A stretch of DNA of 52,800 nucleotides from Candidatus Omnitrophota bacterium (GTDB taxonomy: Bacteria > Ratteibacteria > UBA8468 > B48-G9 > DTJG01). A model generated the notes under the pieces. The model was given only the letters and a program-made list of their open reading frames with translations. It ran no database searches and was not told the origin of the DNA. Positions 42,584 to 49,470 of the stretch are shown in pieces. How positions within the stretch are numbered: position 1 is the stretch's first letter; every line of letters begins with the position of its first letter. Location: assembly GCA_023485205.1 (NCBI GenBank), contig JAMCZX010000024.1, forward strand, positions 1 through 52,800. Reading direction: 5' to 3'. A program made the translations under genes and the position numbers.

Positions 42584-43567
42584 ATGATTAAGCATTTAGA
42601 AATTAAAAACTTTAAATCATTAAAAGAAATAAGCCTAAATTGTAAACGAATAAATCTTTTTATTGGTGAACCCAATTCAGGAAAATCTAATATTTTAGAA
42701 AGTATTGGACTTTTTTCTTTTACTGATAAATTAAAAGATTTTGTTAGATATGAAAGAATAACTAATCTTTTCTACGATGAGAATTTAGAAGAAACCATAA
42801 ATATAAAATTAGATACCAAAGAACTTGAAATTAAAAAACATGGTGAACAAATTTTGGGTGGAGCTATAGAAAAAAGAGGGCAAACTCCATCAAATGGACA
42901 CTATCAACTTTTTAGTTTTCAGGCTGACTATTCATCCCTTAGAGGTTGGAGCGGGATTAATCCCTGTTCTTTAATAATTAAATTTTATAGATTTAAAATA
43001 ATGGATTTATTTAATGCCCATGATATTGCTTTTCTTAATCCTCCTTATGGAGATAATCTACTTACTATTATTTCAATAAATAAGAAATTGAAATCATTTA
43101 TTTCAGATATTTTTACTCCATTTGGATATAAATTGTTTCTTAGACCCCAAGAAAATAAAATAGAAATTTTAAAATATGATGAAAAAGAAAATATATCTAT
43201 TTCTTTACCTTATTCTTTGGTTTCTGATACGTTTCAAAGGATTATTTTCTATTGGACAGCGATTAATACCAATAAGGATTCTGTACTTATTTTTGAAGAA
43301 CCGGAATCCCAGACTTTTCCATATTATACAAAATTTCTTGCTGAAACAATAGCGCTTGATAAAAATAATCAATATTTTCTTACAACACATAATCCTTATT
43401 TTCTTCTGTCACTTTTAGAAAAAACACCAAAAGAAGAAATAGGGATATTTATAACTTATTATAAAAATTATCAGACAAAGATTAAAGAACTTTCTGAAGA
43501 AGAAAAAATAAAAATCCTTGATTTTGAAAAAGACGCATTTTTTAACATTGAAAAATTCATTGAATAA
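42584..43567 (+). CDS. AAA ATPase, OLD/RecF-like (AAA_15/21 type)
   Basis: 327 residues. The start IKHLEIKNFKSLKEISL and Walker A GEPNSGKSNILESIGLF (about 26-42) are typical of SMC/OLD-like ATPases. A late Walker B/signature VLIFEEPESQTFPYY (about 233) and the His switch FLTTHNPYFLLSLLE follow. GAGGTGA precedes the ATG. The next gene starts 3 bp later and encodes a TOPRIM-like protein. ATPase plus TOPRIM is the architecture of OLD, Gabija and PARIS-like defence systems; here the two halves are separate and the TOPRIM part is unusually small. The pair is very AT-rich and follows tRNA-Met, which fits an acquired defence unit (inference). Confidence 0.85.
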   Translation: MIKHLEIKNFKSLKEISLNCKRINLFIGEPNSGKSNILESIGLFSFTDKLKDFVRYERITNLFYDENLEETINIKLDTKELEIKKHGEQILGGAIEKRGQTPSNGHYQLFSFQADYSSLRGWSGINPCSLIIKFYRFKIMDLFNAHDIAFLNPPYGDNLLTIISINKKLKSFISDIFTPFGYKLFLRPQENKIEILKYDEKENISISLPYSLVSDTFQRIIFYWTAINTNKDSVLIFEEPESQTFPYYTKFLAETIALDKNNQYFLTTHNPYFLLSLLEKTPKEEIGIFITYYKNYQTKIKELSEEEKIKILDFEKDAFFNIEKFIE

Positions 43568-43570
43568 TAA

Positions 43571-44020
43571 ATGATTTATGTAGAATGCAAATCAGACGTG
43601 GCATTAGTAGAATCCCTTGGTATTTCACGCAAAGAGATAGAACATAAAAGTGGAAAATCAGGTGTATGTAAAATATTGCAAAAACAATCCAATAGTATTG
43701 GTTTAGTTGATGAAGACCCTGGAGCGGGTAATCCTTCCTATATTAAAACTTTAAAATCTTTAAATGAAAAAAATGATATAAAAATTTTTATTGATAATAT
43801 AAATAAAAATAAATTGATTATGCTTTGTCCTCAATTAGAAGGATGGATTTTGAAAGTATCTAAAAAATCAGGAATAAAATTTGAAAAATATGGATTATCA
43901 AATGGGGAAAGATTACATTCAAAGATAAATTTAAAGATACCTGATTTCAAGAAATTTCTGAAGGAATTATCCAAAACAGATGAAATAATTTTCCTTAAAG
44001 AACAATTTGATAAACTATAA
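43571..44020 (+). CDS. Small TOPRIM-like partner of the AAA ATPase
   Basis: 149 residues. The start MIYVECKSDVALVESLGI matches the first TOPRIM strand (hydrophobics then catalytic-type Glu, followed by K-S-D). About 45 residues later IGLVDEDPGAGNP gives the D-x-D strand. A LCPQLEGWILKVSKK segment follows, as in DUF4276/DUF4435-like proteins, and a helical C-terminus. TOPRIM domains bind metal and cut or join nucleic acid. The spacing of E and DxD fits, but the protein is small and no named family was recognised. It lies 3 bp after the ATPase gene and probably works with it. Confidence 0.6.
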   Translation: MIYVECKSDVALVESLGISRKEIEHKSGKSGVCKILQKQSNSIGLVDEDPGAGNPSYIKTLKSLNEKNDIKIFIDNINKNKLIMLCPQLEGWILKVSKKSGIKFEKYGLSNGERLHSKINLKIPDFKKFLKELSKTDEIIFLKEQFDKL

Positions 44021-44041
44021 TAAAGAGTAAATAAATTATAT

Positions 44042-44593
44042 ATGCTTAATGAAAAACAGAAAAAGGAACTTCTGAAAATTGCAAGAGAAACCCTTGAATA
44101 TTATCTTGCTGGAAAACATCTGCCTGAAATAAAAATATCAGACCCGTTGTTAAAAGAAAAAAGGGGTGTGTTTGTTACATTGCACAATAAAGGAAATCTT
44201 TGCGGCTGTATCGGAATGATTATCCCTGAAGAACAGCTATATAAAACAGTAAGAAATATGGCGATTGAATCAGCCACTGCAGACCCAAGATTTACTCCTG
44301 TAACAGAAGATGAACTTAAATACATAGATATTGAAATTTCAGTTTTAACTGTTCCACAAAAGGTAGACTCTGCCGATGAAATTGTTTTAGGCCGGGATGG
44401 TGTTATTGTAAAAAAAGGATGTTGCCAGGGGGTATTTCTACCACAGGTTGCCACTGAGACGGGCTGGTCAAAAGAGGAATTTCTTTCCTGTCTTTGTTCC
44501 CGGAAAGCCGGGCTTTCATACGATGCATGGAAAAACCCTGAAACTGAACTTTATATATTCCAGGCAGAGGTATTTTCAGAGAAAGAATTATGA
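44042..44593 (+). CDS. AMMECR1-domain protein
   Basis: 183 residues with the AMMECR1 signature LCGCIGMIIPEEQLYKTVRNMAIESATADPRFTPV, then DIEISVLTVPQKV and a C-terminal VFLPQVATETGWSKEEFLSCLCSRKAGL. In many anaerobes this domain (AmmeMemoRadiSam protein A) occurs with a MEMO protein and a radical SAM enzyme; neither is seen in this window. The biochemical role is not established. The stop overlaps the queH start (ATGA). Confidence 0.93.
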   Translation: MLNEKQKKELLKIARETLEYYLAGKHLPEIKISDPLLKEKRGVFVTLHNKGNLCGCIGMIIPEEQLYKTVRNMAIESATADPRFTPVTEDELKYIDIEISVLTVPQKVDSADEIVLGRDGVIVKKGCCQGVFLPQVATETGWSKEEFLSCLCSRKAGLSYDAWKNPETELYIFQAEVFSEKEL

Positions 44594-45144
44594 AAGAAAA
44601 AATACTTGTCCATATCTGTTGCGGTCCTTGTGCAATTGTCCCGGTAAAAATTCTTGAGGAACATTTTGAACCGGTGGGTTTCTGGTTTAATCCTAATATT
44701 CATCCATATAAAGAGTATCAAAAACGTCTCCAGACTGCAGGTTATGTTTTTAAAAGACTTAATAAGGAGATTTTCTGGGACCTGCATTATGATATTTTTT
44801 CATGGTTTTCATTAATCCTTGAAGAAATTAAAAATAAAAGAGACAGATGTGAAAGGTGTTATGCCATAAGACTGGAAAAAACAGCGCAATTTGCAAAAGA
44901 AAATGGATTTAAATATTTCACAACCACAATGCTTGTAAGTCCTTATCAAAAAACGGCTTCTATAGAAAAAATCGGGAAAGATATGGCGCAGAAATATAAT
45001 ATTGAATTTTTATCACAGGATTTTAAAAGCCATTACAGTGAAGAGAAAATATTTATAAAACAGTGGCACCTGTACCATCAGAATTATTGTGGATGTCTTT
45101 TCAGTGAGATTGAAAGATTGGGAATTGCAAATGAAAAAATTTAA
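44590..45144 (+). CDS. queH: Epoxyqueuosine reductase QueH
   Basis: 184 residues, the short non-cobalamin epoxyqueuosine reductase (formerly DUF208). It carries the iron-sulfur/metal cysteines HICCGPCAIVPV near 8-19, the substrate-loop FNPNIHPYKEYQKRL, RCERCYAIRLEKTA and a late YCGCLFS. It performs the last step of queuosine synthesis at the tRNA wobble position. It overlaps the AMMECR1 gene by 4 bp and trmI by 14 bp, forming a small tRNA-modification cluster close to tRNA-Lys. Confidence 0.93.
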   Translation: MKEKILVHICCGPCAIVPVKILEEHFEPVGFWFNPNIHPYKEYQKRLQTAGYVFKRLNKEIFWDLHYDIFSWFSLILEEIKNKRDRCERCYAIRLEKTAQFAKENGFKYFTTTMLVSPYQKTASIEKIGKDMAQKYNIEFLSQDFKSHYSEEKIFIKQWHLYHQNYCGCLFSEIERLGIANEKI

Positions 45145-45907
45145 AGAAGGCGACGTAATTGGTATATCATTAAAAGATGGGAAAAAGTGGTTTGTAAAGA
45201 TTGAAAAAAAGACGTTTGGAACCCACAAAGGTAACATAAACCTTGAAGAGATTATCGGGAAAGATGAAGGGTCTGAAATCCAAACAAATTTGGGACATAA
45301 GGGTTATGCCTTTTATCCCTCATTAGAAGAGATTATCCTTTATTACATAAGGAGAAACACCCAGATTGCCTATCCCAAAGACCTTGGATATATTATACTG
45401 AAACTTGGAATAAAAGAAGGGACAAGAATTATTGAGTGTGGAACAGGAACAGGTGCGACAACGTTTGTTTTTTCTCATTTTGTAGGGAACACAGGAAAGA
45501 TTTATACCTATGAAAACAGAGAGGAATTTACTCAAAAAGCGCAAAAGTTAATTAAAGAATTTGGCATGGAGGAAAGGGTTGTTTTTAAAACAAAAGATAT
45601 AATAGATGGATTTGATGAAAAAGATGCTGACGTTCTTTTTCTTGACATCAAAAACCCGCAGGATTATGTTGAAAAAGTGTTTTCTTCTTTGAAAAAAGGA
45701 GGAACCTTCGGGATTATAGTGCCAACGACAAATCAGGTATCTGACGTTCTTGTTTCTCTTGAAAGAATTGGACTGGTAAACGTGGAAGTAAGCGAAATTC
45801 TTTTAAGAAAATATAAGACAAATCCTGCCAGGTTAAGACCAGATGACATAATGATAGGACACACAGTATACATTATGACAGGCCGAAACCTCTCTATATT
45901 CTGTTGA
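45131..45907 (+). CDS. trmI: tRNA (adenine-58-N1)-methyltransferase TrmI
   Basis: 258 residues from ATG 45131, which starts the conserved FKEGDVIGISLKDGKKWFVKI domain; upstream non-ATG starts would add queH-derived sequence. An N-terminal beta domain is followed by a Rossmann methyltransferase: IIECGTGTGATTFVFSHFVG is the SAM-binding motif I, then YENREEF and DVLFLDIKNPQDYVEKV. It makes m1A58 in the T-loop of tRNA. It shares 14 bp with queH. The T-loop target is notable because the tRNAs here have extra inverted copies of their T-arms. Confidence 0.92.
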   Translation: MKKFKEGDVIGISLKDGKKWFVKIEKKTFGTHKGNINLEEIIGKDEGSEIQTNLGHKGYAFYPSLEEIILYYIRRNTQIAYPKDLGYIILKLGIKEGTRIIECGTGTGATTFVFSHFVGNTGKIYTYENREEFTQKAQKLIKEFGMEERVVFKTKDIIDGFDEKDADVLFLDIKNPQDYVEKVFSSLKKGGTFGIIVPTTNQVSDVLVSLERIGLVNVEVSEILLRKYKTNPARLRPDDIMIGHTVYIMTGRNLSIFC

Positions 45908-45925
45908 AATTCAGATATAAAGAAT

Positions 45926-46025
45926 ATTTACACTGGGCTAAAGAAAGAGATAAGTTCTGGATTTCTCTTTACTGCTTTATAAAAACAACTATGCGAATAA
46001 AGCCTTAAAGAAAATCCAAACTTAT
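45926..46025 (-). repeat. Dispersed hairpin repeat, inverted orientation (copy 7)
   Basis: The inner 76-bp element lies at 45950-46025 on the minus strand: read in reverse it starts ATAAGTTTGGATTTTCTTT and ends AATCCAGAACTTAT with an inner GCTTTAT/ATAAAGC stem. The flank 45926-45949 matches the right flank of the full copies at 23.8 and 49.3 kb. It lies between trmI and the tRNA-Lys promoter. Confidence 0.82.
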
Positions 46026-46043
46026 CAGTTATCTGAAAAATAT

Positions 46044-46073
46044 TTGCCAATTTTAGTTCATATCTATTATAAT
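46044..46073 (+). promoter_or_regulatory. Promoter of tRNA-Lys
   Basis: TTGCCA at 46044-46049, 18 bp, TATAAT at 46068-46073; the tRNA begins at 46091. No other promoter is visible before leuD, so leuD may share this transcript. Confidence 0.7.
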
Positions 46074-46090
46074 ATTTGTTTGGAAAATAT

Positions 46091-46163
46091 GGGCCGCTAG
46101 CTCACCAGGTAGAGCACCGCCCTTTTAAGGCGGGGGCAGCAGGTTCAAGTCCTGCGCGGCCTA
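46091..46163 (+). tRNA. tRNA-Lys (TTT)
   Basis: 73 nt. Acceptor GGGCCGC/GCGGCCT (terminal G-T), D-arm GCTC/GAGC, anticodon stem CCGCC/GGCGG with loop CTTTTAA (anticodon TTT), variable loop GGGCA, T-arm GCAGG-TTCAAGT-CCTGC, discriminator A, no encoded CCA. Confidence 0.95.
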
Positions 46164-46335
46164 ATATGATTTTTTCTTCTGTGTAAGCAGGACTTGAATA
46201 GAGCGAAGTAAGGGAATTGTGAGCGGGCGCAACAATTCCCAGCGAATGGCCGACCCCGAGCGTAGTGAGAGCGAGGGGCGCCAATGGACTGCGCGGCCTA
46301 ATATGATTTTTTCTTCTTTGAAAACAGGACTTGAA
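46164..46335 (+). repeat. tRNA-Lys tail element with duplicated tRNA 3' end
   Basis: Same design as behind tRNA-Met. A perfect 12-bp inverse of the T-arm lies at 46187-46198 (partner 46144-46155). The core follows from 46199 (TAGAGCGAAG), then a 29-bp exact copy of the tRNA 3' end plus trailer (46289-46317, original 46152-46180), and another inverse T-arm (46325-46335). The core has hairpin 1, GGGAATTGT/ACAATTCCC (46212-46220 with 46232-46240), and hairpin 2 with GGC-CGA-CCCC...GGGG-C-GCC. Hairpin 1 differs completely in sequence from the tRNA-Met copy but still pairs; AGCGAATGGCCGACCC and GGGGCGCCAA flank it in both apart from one or two bases. The T-stem side of the second copy has decayed. 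Confidence 0.85.
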
Positions 46336-46366
46336 TCCTTTATTTTCTTGAAGGTCCGGAGGAATA

Positions 46367-46864
46367 ATGACTTTAACAGGAAAGTCTCATAAATTTGGAG
46401 ATGACATTAACACTGACTATATAATTTCAGGGAGATACAAGTTTAAAACACTTGACATGAAAGAACTTGCACAACATATTTTTGAGGATATCGTTCCTGA
46501 TTTTTATAGTAAACTTTCACCCGGAGATTTTATTGTTGCAGGGAATAATTTCGGTTGTGGCTCTTCAAGGGAGCAGGCTGTGCTTGCTTTAAAAAATGCA
46601 CAAATTTCAGCAATCATCGCAAAAAGTTTTGCAAGGATTTTTTACAGAAATGGAATAAATGTAGGCTTGATTTTGCTTGAAACGGATACTGATTCCATAT
46701 CAGAAGAGGATATTCTTAAGATTTATCTGAAAAAAGGAATTATTATAAATGAAACAAAAAATATTTCTCTCCCTATAAAACCTATACCTGAATTTTTTCT
46801 TGACATAATACAGGAGGGTGGAGTTATCAACTATCTTAAAAAGTACGGGGATTTTAAAGTATGA
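46367..46864 (+). CDS. LeuD-like small subunit (isopropylmalate/aconitase-family dehydratase)
   Basis: 165 residues with the swivel-domain signatures of LeuD: KFGDDINTDYIISGRY at the start, FIVAGNNFGCGSSREQAVLALK in the middle and AKSFARIFYRNGINVGL. It forms the lid of an iron-sulfur hydro-lyase together with a large subunit that is not in this window. The specificity loop RYKFKT does not match the YLV-type isopropylmalate or YLR-type homoaconitate loops I know, so the substrate is open. GGAGG precedes the ATG. Its stop overlaps the next gene by 4 bp, linking it to an isocitrate-dehydrogenase-like enzyme; together they could catalyse consecutive steps on a tricarboxylic acid (inference). Confidence 0.85.
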   Translation: MTLTGKSHKFGDDINTDYIISGRYKFKTLDMKELAQHIFEDIVPDFYSKLSPGDFIVAGNNFGCGSSREQAVLALKNAQISAIIAKSFARIFYRNGINVGLILLETDTDSISEEDILKIYLKKGIIINETKNISLPIKPIPEFFLDIIQEGGVINYLKKYGDFKV

Positions 46865-47940
46865 AAAAATATCAGGTTACACTGCTTCCCGGTGATGGTA
46901 TAGGCCCTGAGATTACAGGTGTAACAAAAAAATGTATTGAAGCCACAGGGGTTAACATTGAATGGGACGTTAAAGAAGCGGGATTGAATGCAATAAAAAA
47001 ATATAAGACGCCTCTTCCTGAAGAAACAATAAAATCAATAGAAAAAAACAAAGTTTGTTTAAAAGGTCCGATTACTACACCCGTCGGGACTGGTTATAGA
47101 AGTATTAACGTTGTGTTGAGACAAACGTTTGGGCTCTATGCATGTGTCAGACCATTTAAAGTATATGAAGGGACAAGAACATGTTATAAAAATATTGACC
47201 TTGTAATTATAAGGGAAAACATGGAAGACCTTTATGCAGGTATTGAATTTGAAAAAGATAAAGAGGAAACCCTTAAACTTATTGATATTATAAAACAATT
47301 GACACAAAATGAGATAAGGAGGGATTCCGGGATAAGCATAAAGCCTATTTCATCTTCAGGTTCTGAAAAAATTACAAGGTTTGCATTTGAATATGCAAAG
47401 AAAAACAAAAGAAAGAAGGTTACTGCTGTTCATAAAGCAAACATTATGAAATTTACGGATGGGCTTTTTCTTCAGACAGCAAGGAATATTTCTTCAGAAT
47501 ATCCTGGAATAGAATTTGAGGATATGATTGTGGATAATATGGCAATGCAGCTTGTCCAAAAACCTTTTAAATATGATGTTCTTTTATGTCCCAATCTTTA
47601 TGGGGATATACTTTCAGACCTTTGTGCAGGACTTGTAGGCGGACTCGGTCTTTCACCAGGGGCAAACGTTGGTGAAAATATGGCAATATTTGAACCGACA
47701 CATGGAAGTGCACCAAAGTATGAGGGAAAAAACAAGGTAAACCCTTCTGCCATGATTCTTGCAGGTGTTTTGATGTTGAGATATTTAGGGGAAAATGGAG
47801 CAGCGGAAAACATGGAAGATGCAGTTGCCCGGGTTATAAGAGAAGGTAAAAACGTAACGTATGATTTCAGGGAGGAAAATTCTCCTGATGTAGTTGGAAC
47901 GGCACAGATGGCAGATGCCATAATAAACAAAATAAAGTAA
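46861..47940 (+). CDS. NAD-dependent isocitrate/3-isopropylmalate dehydrogenase family, isocitrate-like
   Basis: 359 residues of the beta-decarboxylating dehydrogenase family: LLPGDGIGPEI at the start and NLYGDILSDLCAGLVGGLGLSPGAN near 245. The substrate loop reads SINVVLRQTFGLYACVRP. The S-x-N-x-x-L-R form is that of isocitrate (and some homoisocitrate) dehydrogenases, not the LLxxR form of LeuB. The coenzyme region EPTHGSAPKYEGKNKVNP has no obvious NADP-type replacement, which fits NAD use. It is coupled to the LeuD-like gene by a 4-bp overlap. I therefore prefer isocitrate dehydrogenase, probably supplying 2-oxoglutarate, over a leucine-pathway role. Confidence 0.82.
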   Translation: MKKYQVTLLPGDGIGPEITGVTKKCIEATGVNIEWDVKEAGLNAIKKYKTPLPEETIKSIEKNKVCLKGPITTPVGTGYRSINVVLRQTFGLYACVRPFKVYEGTRTCYKNIDLVIIRENMEDLYAGIEFEKDKEETLKLIDIIKQLTQNEIRRDSGISIKPISSSGSEKITRFAFEYAKKNKRKKVTAVHKANIMKFTDGLFLQTARNISSEYPGIEFEDMIVDNMAMQLVQKPFKYDVLLCPNLYGDILSDLCAGLVGGLGLSPGANVGENMAIFEPTHGSAPKYEGKNKVNPSAMILAGVLMLRYLGENGAAENMEDAVARVIREGKNVTYDFREENSPDVVGTAQMADAIINKIK

Positions 47941-47956
47941 CGGTAAGGATAAATAA

Positions 47957-49228
47957 ATGGTTACAGTTATTGTCGGGACCCAATGGGGGGATGAAGGGAA
48001 GGGCAAGATTATAGATTTTCTTGCCCCGCAGCATGATATCGTTGCACGATACCAGGGTGGCGCAAATGCAGGACACACTGTTATGTACAACAATAAAAAA
48101 TTTGTGTTTCATCTTATTCCGTCAGGTATACTTCATCCCAAGGTGGTTGGTGCCCTGGGAAATGGAGTTGTCCTTGACCCGGTATCTTTTTTTCAGGAAA
48201 TAGAAAATCTTGAAAAGGAAAAAATAAAATTTAAATCCAGGCTTTTTATTGCAGAAAATGCTCATATTACGCTTCCTTATCATAAGATGCTTGACCATGT
48301 TGAGGATAAAAAAAAAGGAAAAGATAAGATTGGCACAACAGGTAGAGGTATTGGCGCTACGTATACAGATAAATATGGAAGAACAGGGATTAGGGTTATT
48401 GATTTTTTAGACAGTGAAGTTTTTATTAATAAATTAAAAACCAATCTTGAACTGAAAAACTATCTCTTGAAAGAATACTACAATGAAAAGGAATTTATCA
48501 TTGAAAAAATAATTGATGAATACCAGCCCTACAGGGTAAAAATGCAGCCTTTTGTCAGAAACGTATCCTTATATCTCAACGAGGAAATTGACAATGGTAA
48601 AAAAATTCTTGCAGAAGGGGCACAGGGAACCTTTCTTGACATAGATTTTGGGACGTATCCCTATGTTACTGCGTCAAATCCTGTTTCTGCAGGGGCATGT
48701 ACCGGACTGGGAATAGGTCCTAAAAAAATCACTCACGTGCTCGGTGTTGCAAAAGCCTATACGACAAGAGTTGGTATGGGTCCTTTTCCTACGGAATTAA
48801 CGGGTGAGATAAATGATAAATTAAGACAGGCGGGTAATGAGTTTGGTGCAACGACAGGGCGGCCGAGAAGATGCGGGTGGTTTGATTCTGTCCTTGTCCG
48901 ATTTGCTTCAAAAATTAATAGCCTTGACGAGTTGATAATTACAAAATTAGACGTTCTTTCAGGATTAGGGAAAATCAGGGTTGGGTTTGAATATTATTAT
49001 AACGATAAAAAGATTAAAGATTATCCGCTTGACATGAGAATTTTCAGCAATGCAAAAGTGGAATACAGGGAATGTGATGGATGGATGGAAAACATAAATA
49101 CCGTTACAAGATATAAAGACCTTCCCCGGAATGCAAAAAAATATCTTGGTATAATAGAAGAACTTGTAGAGACGAAAATTTCATATGTTTCTGTTGGTTC
49201 AGATAGAGAACAAATAATAAAAATGTAA
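47957..49228 (+). CDS. purA: Adenylosuccinate synthetase
   Basis: 423 residues. The glycine-rich N-terminus VIVGTQWGDEGKGKIIDFLA is the GTP-binding loop of PurA; GGANAGHTV, GTTGRGIGATYTDKYGRTGIR, AEGAQGTFLDIDFGTYPYVT and TRVGMGPFPTEL follow in the usual order. It makes adenylosuccinate from IMP and aspartate in AMP synthesis. It starts 16 bp after the isocitrate-dehydrogenase-like gene. The ilv promoter begins shortly after its stop. Confidence 0.97.
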   Translation: MVTVIVGTQWGDEGKGKIIDFLAPQHDIVARYQGGANAGHTVMYNNKKFVFHLIPSGILHPKVVGALGNGVVLDPVSFFQEIENLEKEKIKFKSRLFIAENAHITLPYHKMLDHVEDKKKGKDKIGTTGRGIGATYTDKYGRTGIRVIDFLDSEVFINKLKTNLELKNYLLKEYYNEKEFIIEKIIDEYQPYRVKMQPFVRNVSLYLNEEIDNGKKILAEGAQGTFLDIDFGTYPYVTASNPVSAGACTGLGIGPKKITHVLGVAKAYTTRVGMGPFPTELTGEINDKLRQAGNEFGATTGRPRRCGWFDSVLVRFASKINSLDELIITKLDVLSGLGKIRVGFEYYYNDKKIKDYPLDMRIFSNAKVEYRECDGWMENINTVTRYKDLPRNAKKYLGIIEELVETKISYVSVGSDREQIIKM

Positions 49229-49240
49229 AAGTGGAAAATA

Positions 49241-49269
49241 TTGACATTATACACAGGTGAAATTATAAT
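49241..49269 (+). promoter_or_regulatory. Perfect consensus promoter of the ilvBNC operon
   Basis: TTGACA at 49241-49246, 17 bp, TATAAT at 49264-49269: an exact sigma70 consensus. The predicted start near 49276 coincides with the left end of the hairpin repeat at 49277. Confidence 0.75.
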
Positions 49270-49276
49270 ATTTCTT

Positions 49277-49453
49277 GTAAATACTCAGTGAACGGCGTTT
49301 GAAGTAAGTTTGGATTGTCTTTGAGGCTTTGTTTGAAAGAATGTTTTTACAAAGATGAGAAGAGCAATCCAGAACTTATTTCCTGCTTCAGCCCGGTAAA
49401 TTATACCTGTCCGCCAATCTTTTAGGCGGAAACACTGTTTAGTGAATATTTAC
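49277..49453 (+). repeat. Dispersed hairpin repeat, full nested form (copy 8), in the ilv leader
   Basis: 177 bp with outer arms GTAAATACTCAGTGAACGGC / AAACACTGTTTAGTG...TTTAC, the inner pair TAAGTTTGGATTG / CAATCCAGAACTTAT and a short CCGCC...GGCGG hairpin in the right half. It fills almost the whole distance from the predicted transcription start to ilvB (ATG 49471), so it would be the 5' untranslated leader. Confidence 0.85.
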
Positions 49454-49470
49454 TTTCTTAGAGGATAATT

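Noticed and set aside
45089..45130. Earlier non-ATG start for trmI
   Set aside because: It would add 14 residues read from the end of queH in another frame; ATG 45131 begins the conserved domain.
46102..46284. Minus-strand frame containing LGRAGLEPAAPALKGRCSTW
   Set aside because: It is antisense to tRNA-Lys and its tail. This kind of GLEP-containing sequence is a well-known artefact of translating the complement of a tRNA gene.
46861..47940. Calling the dehydrogenase LeuB because it follows a LeuD-like gene
   Set aside because: The substrate loop is of the isocitrate type (S-x-N-x-x-L-R), not the LeuB type.
11438..49453. CRISPR array or insertion sequences as explanation of the repeats
   Set aside because: Copies are scattered tens of kilobases apart, variable in length, partly inverted and without spacers, cas genes or any transposase frame.
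49277..49470. T-box or leader-peptide attenuator before ilvB
   Set aside because: No T-box consensus and no short frame rich in Leu, Val or Ile codons was found; the leader is accounted for by the dispersed repeat.
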